Source of the DNA: JANSYP01 sp038751255
GTDB taxonomy: Bacteria > Pseudomonadota > Alphaproteobacteria > Rhodobacterales > Rhodobacteraceae
DNA length: 23,726 bases
Assembly: GCA_038751255.1 (NCBI GenBank)
Contig: JBCDGN010000058.1
Coordinates: 1 to 23,726 of the forward strand
Direction: 5' to 3'
Shown: in pieces, positions 22,779-23,726 of the stretch
How positions within the stretch are numbered: the stretch's first letter is position 1
Layout: each line of letters opens with the position of its first letter
Program-made: the position numbers and the translations under genes
Notes under the pieces: model-generated
Told to the model about the DNA's origin: nothing
The model's database searches: none
The model's input: only the letters and a program-made list of their open reading frames with translations

Positions 22779-23306
22779 CTGTTCCCCCACTCCCGCGCAC
22801 GTCGCACGGGTACGGTCATTCCGACTTAGGAAGGGCCTGATAACTGTTGCGGCGGCCCCATGTTTTCCACTAGGACCAGTATAACCAATTGTTTTTATGG
22901 GAAAGGGCCTATTGCGTGGCGGATCTCCTTTTCGACTCTTTCGGGGTCATTTTTGCCGTTCAGGCTTACTTTACAAAACAAACCGCCTCACTGCGACGGG
23001 GTACGAGTTTCGAACGGGCGGTGCCGGTATGTGTCTAGCAGCGGAGTCGGGGGTATTAGGACAAGGCTCAAAAGACCTAAGTCCCTGACATGATCTGCGG
23101 GAGGAGTTGAAGATGGCCTGGCGGTTGATCGGCATTCTGCAAACCTGGTCAAAAAAATGCGGCTCGATTGAAGCCGACATGCTTATGAGGAACAGAATTT
23201 GCGGATCTCCATCTTGGCGGCGGCTAGCTGGCCGACATGCCCGATACGCTTTTGCAGACCGAAGACAGCGCCAACAGAAACTCCTGGCAGACGGGACGGG
23301 CCATAC
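22779..23306. other. Gene-free stretch between the SDR gene and the IS relic
   Basis: About 530 bases without a supported gene. Short open frames exist on both strands, including one from ATG 23113 after GGGAGGAG on +, but they lack recognisable motifs and overlap the antisense of the IS relic. The part next to 23306 may be degenerate insertion-sequence DNA. The part next to 22778 should hold the SDR promoter; no box is convincing. Confidence 0.5.
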
Positions 23307-23691
23307 GTTTTTGAGCATTCTGTTATCAAGGATCAGCTCCGCGACGCTCTCCTTCAAGGCTGCGGATTCCGACCGTTGATCCTTAACCCTAGGTGATGTC
23401 GCCTGTCGCGGTGTCTCACCCGCCAGACGGTTCTTCCCAGCTCCAAGGAATTCCTTCGACCAAGTGTAGGAGAGGCTCTCAGCGTTCGTCGGGAAAACAG
23501 CGCCCCACGCTGTTTTCAGACCCTCCTCAGTCCTCACGGCGGCACAGCGCGGCTATGCTTTCCTCGCCGCGCAAGCCGGTTAAGACAATCCGGATCTTGT
23601 CCTCGGAGGAATGCTTCTTTCTGGTCTTGCGTCGGATGTCTTTCACCATCCGATCGGTCTTGCTCTTTTGCGTCACGGCTTCCCGTATCAT
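23307..23691 (-). pseudogene. IS3-family transposase OrfA relic, split and truncated
   Basis: From ATG 23691 the first part reads IRRKTRKKHSSEDKIRIVL, then TGLRGEESIAALCRRED, and stops at 23527. The second part, in another frame (from 23483), reads AESLSYTWSKEFLGAGKNRL, AGETPRQATSPRVKDQRSES and AALKESVAELILDNRMLKN, ending near 23307. Together they make the helix-turn-helix and leucine-zipper-like region of an IS3-type OrfA, with the usual CRREGIAESLYY junction replaced by about 48 bases that contain a palindrome. The last residues of OrfA and the whole catalytic OrfB are missing. The element is therefore dead. The IS3 family call rests on remembered OrfA similarity. Confidence 0.78.
23493..23517. 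repeat. 25-bp palindromic element inserted in the OrfA relic
   Basis: GAAAACAGCG (23493-23502) and CGCTGTTTTC (23508-23517) form a perfect 10-bp stem around CCCCA. It lies in a block (about 23484-23531) that interrupts the OrfA reading frame and adds an in-frame stop. This looks like a small mobile palindromic repeat unit. I recall similar GAAAACAG/CTGTTTTC palindromes in other Rhodobacteraceae but cannot verify it here. Confidence 0.7.
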
Positions 23692-23726
23692 CTTCGATCC
23701 TCGAAGTCTACGATGAGCCGGAAACC

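Noticed and set aside
22990..23030. TTCGAA-containing stretch resembling a tRNA T-arm
   Set aside because: Stem pairs around the loop do not form and there is no acceptor or anticodon arm.
23113..23379. Open frame on + after a good GGGAGGAG ribosome site
   Set aside because: No known motif, and its second half is antisense to the OrfA relic. A relic of IS DNA is more likely than a gene.

Overview
The window looks like a chromosomal segment of an alphaproteobacterium of the family Rhodobacteraceae (Roseobacter group). The evidence is the gene order: pckA divergent from a chvI-hprK-rapZ-EIIA-ptsH run; etfA/etfB near a PduO-type adenosyltransferase, a twin-helix HIG1-like protein and divergent hemC/hemE; and a long (561-residue) acyl-CoA dehydrogenase of the methylsuccinyl-CoA dehydrogenase type. 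Base composition is moderately GC-rich. No tRNA, rRNA or CRISPR array was seen.

Layout. 1-640: two regulator genes (LacI/GntR type on +, XRE type on -) that both lose their 3' ends at the same point near base 130, a rearrangement scar. 801-2881: a YdcF-like protein, a TetR repressor, and the divergent tautomerase/SRPBCC pair it probably controls. 2974-6341: methylsuccinyl-CoA dehydrogenase, a TauE/SafE exporter and a glutathione transferase. 6429-7261: an HxlR regulator overlapped by a small lipoprotein gene. 7336-13102: pckA, then the divergent chvI, hprK, rapZ, PTS EIIA, HPr and acyltransferase genes. 13362-14783: an alanine/glycine:sodium symporter. 15210-17869: the ETF operon and, divergent from it, two small membrane proteins. 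17894-21894: adenosyltransferase, twin-helix protein, outer-membrane barrel, hemC, and divergent hemE. 22044-22778: a short-chain dehydrogenase. 22779-23726: non-coding sequence and a broken IS3-family orfA that is itself split by a small palindromic element.

How the genes fit together. Methylsuccinyl-CoA dehydrogenase, ETF, the B12 adenosyltransferase (B12 cofactor for ethylmalonyl- and methylmalonyl-CoA mutases) and PEP carboxykinase all serve growth on acetate-type substrates and gluconeogenesis. The chvI/hprK/rapZ/EIIA/HPr run is the regulatory branch of an alphaproteobacterial PTS. No sugar-transporting PTS component is present. The sensor kinase chvG, usually found between chvI and hprK, is absent.

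Most notable points: (i) two adjacent small membrane proteins (17091-17471, 17531-17869) that share an exact P-x4-C-x30-C-G spacing and look like diverged paralogues of an undescribed family; (ii) chvI without chvG; (iii) the IS3 orfA relic interrupted by a 10-bp-stem palindrome; (iv) the double-truncation junction at the left edge. No convincing new multi-gene system was seen.
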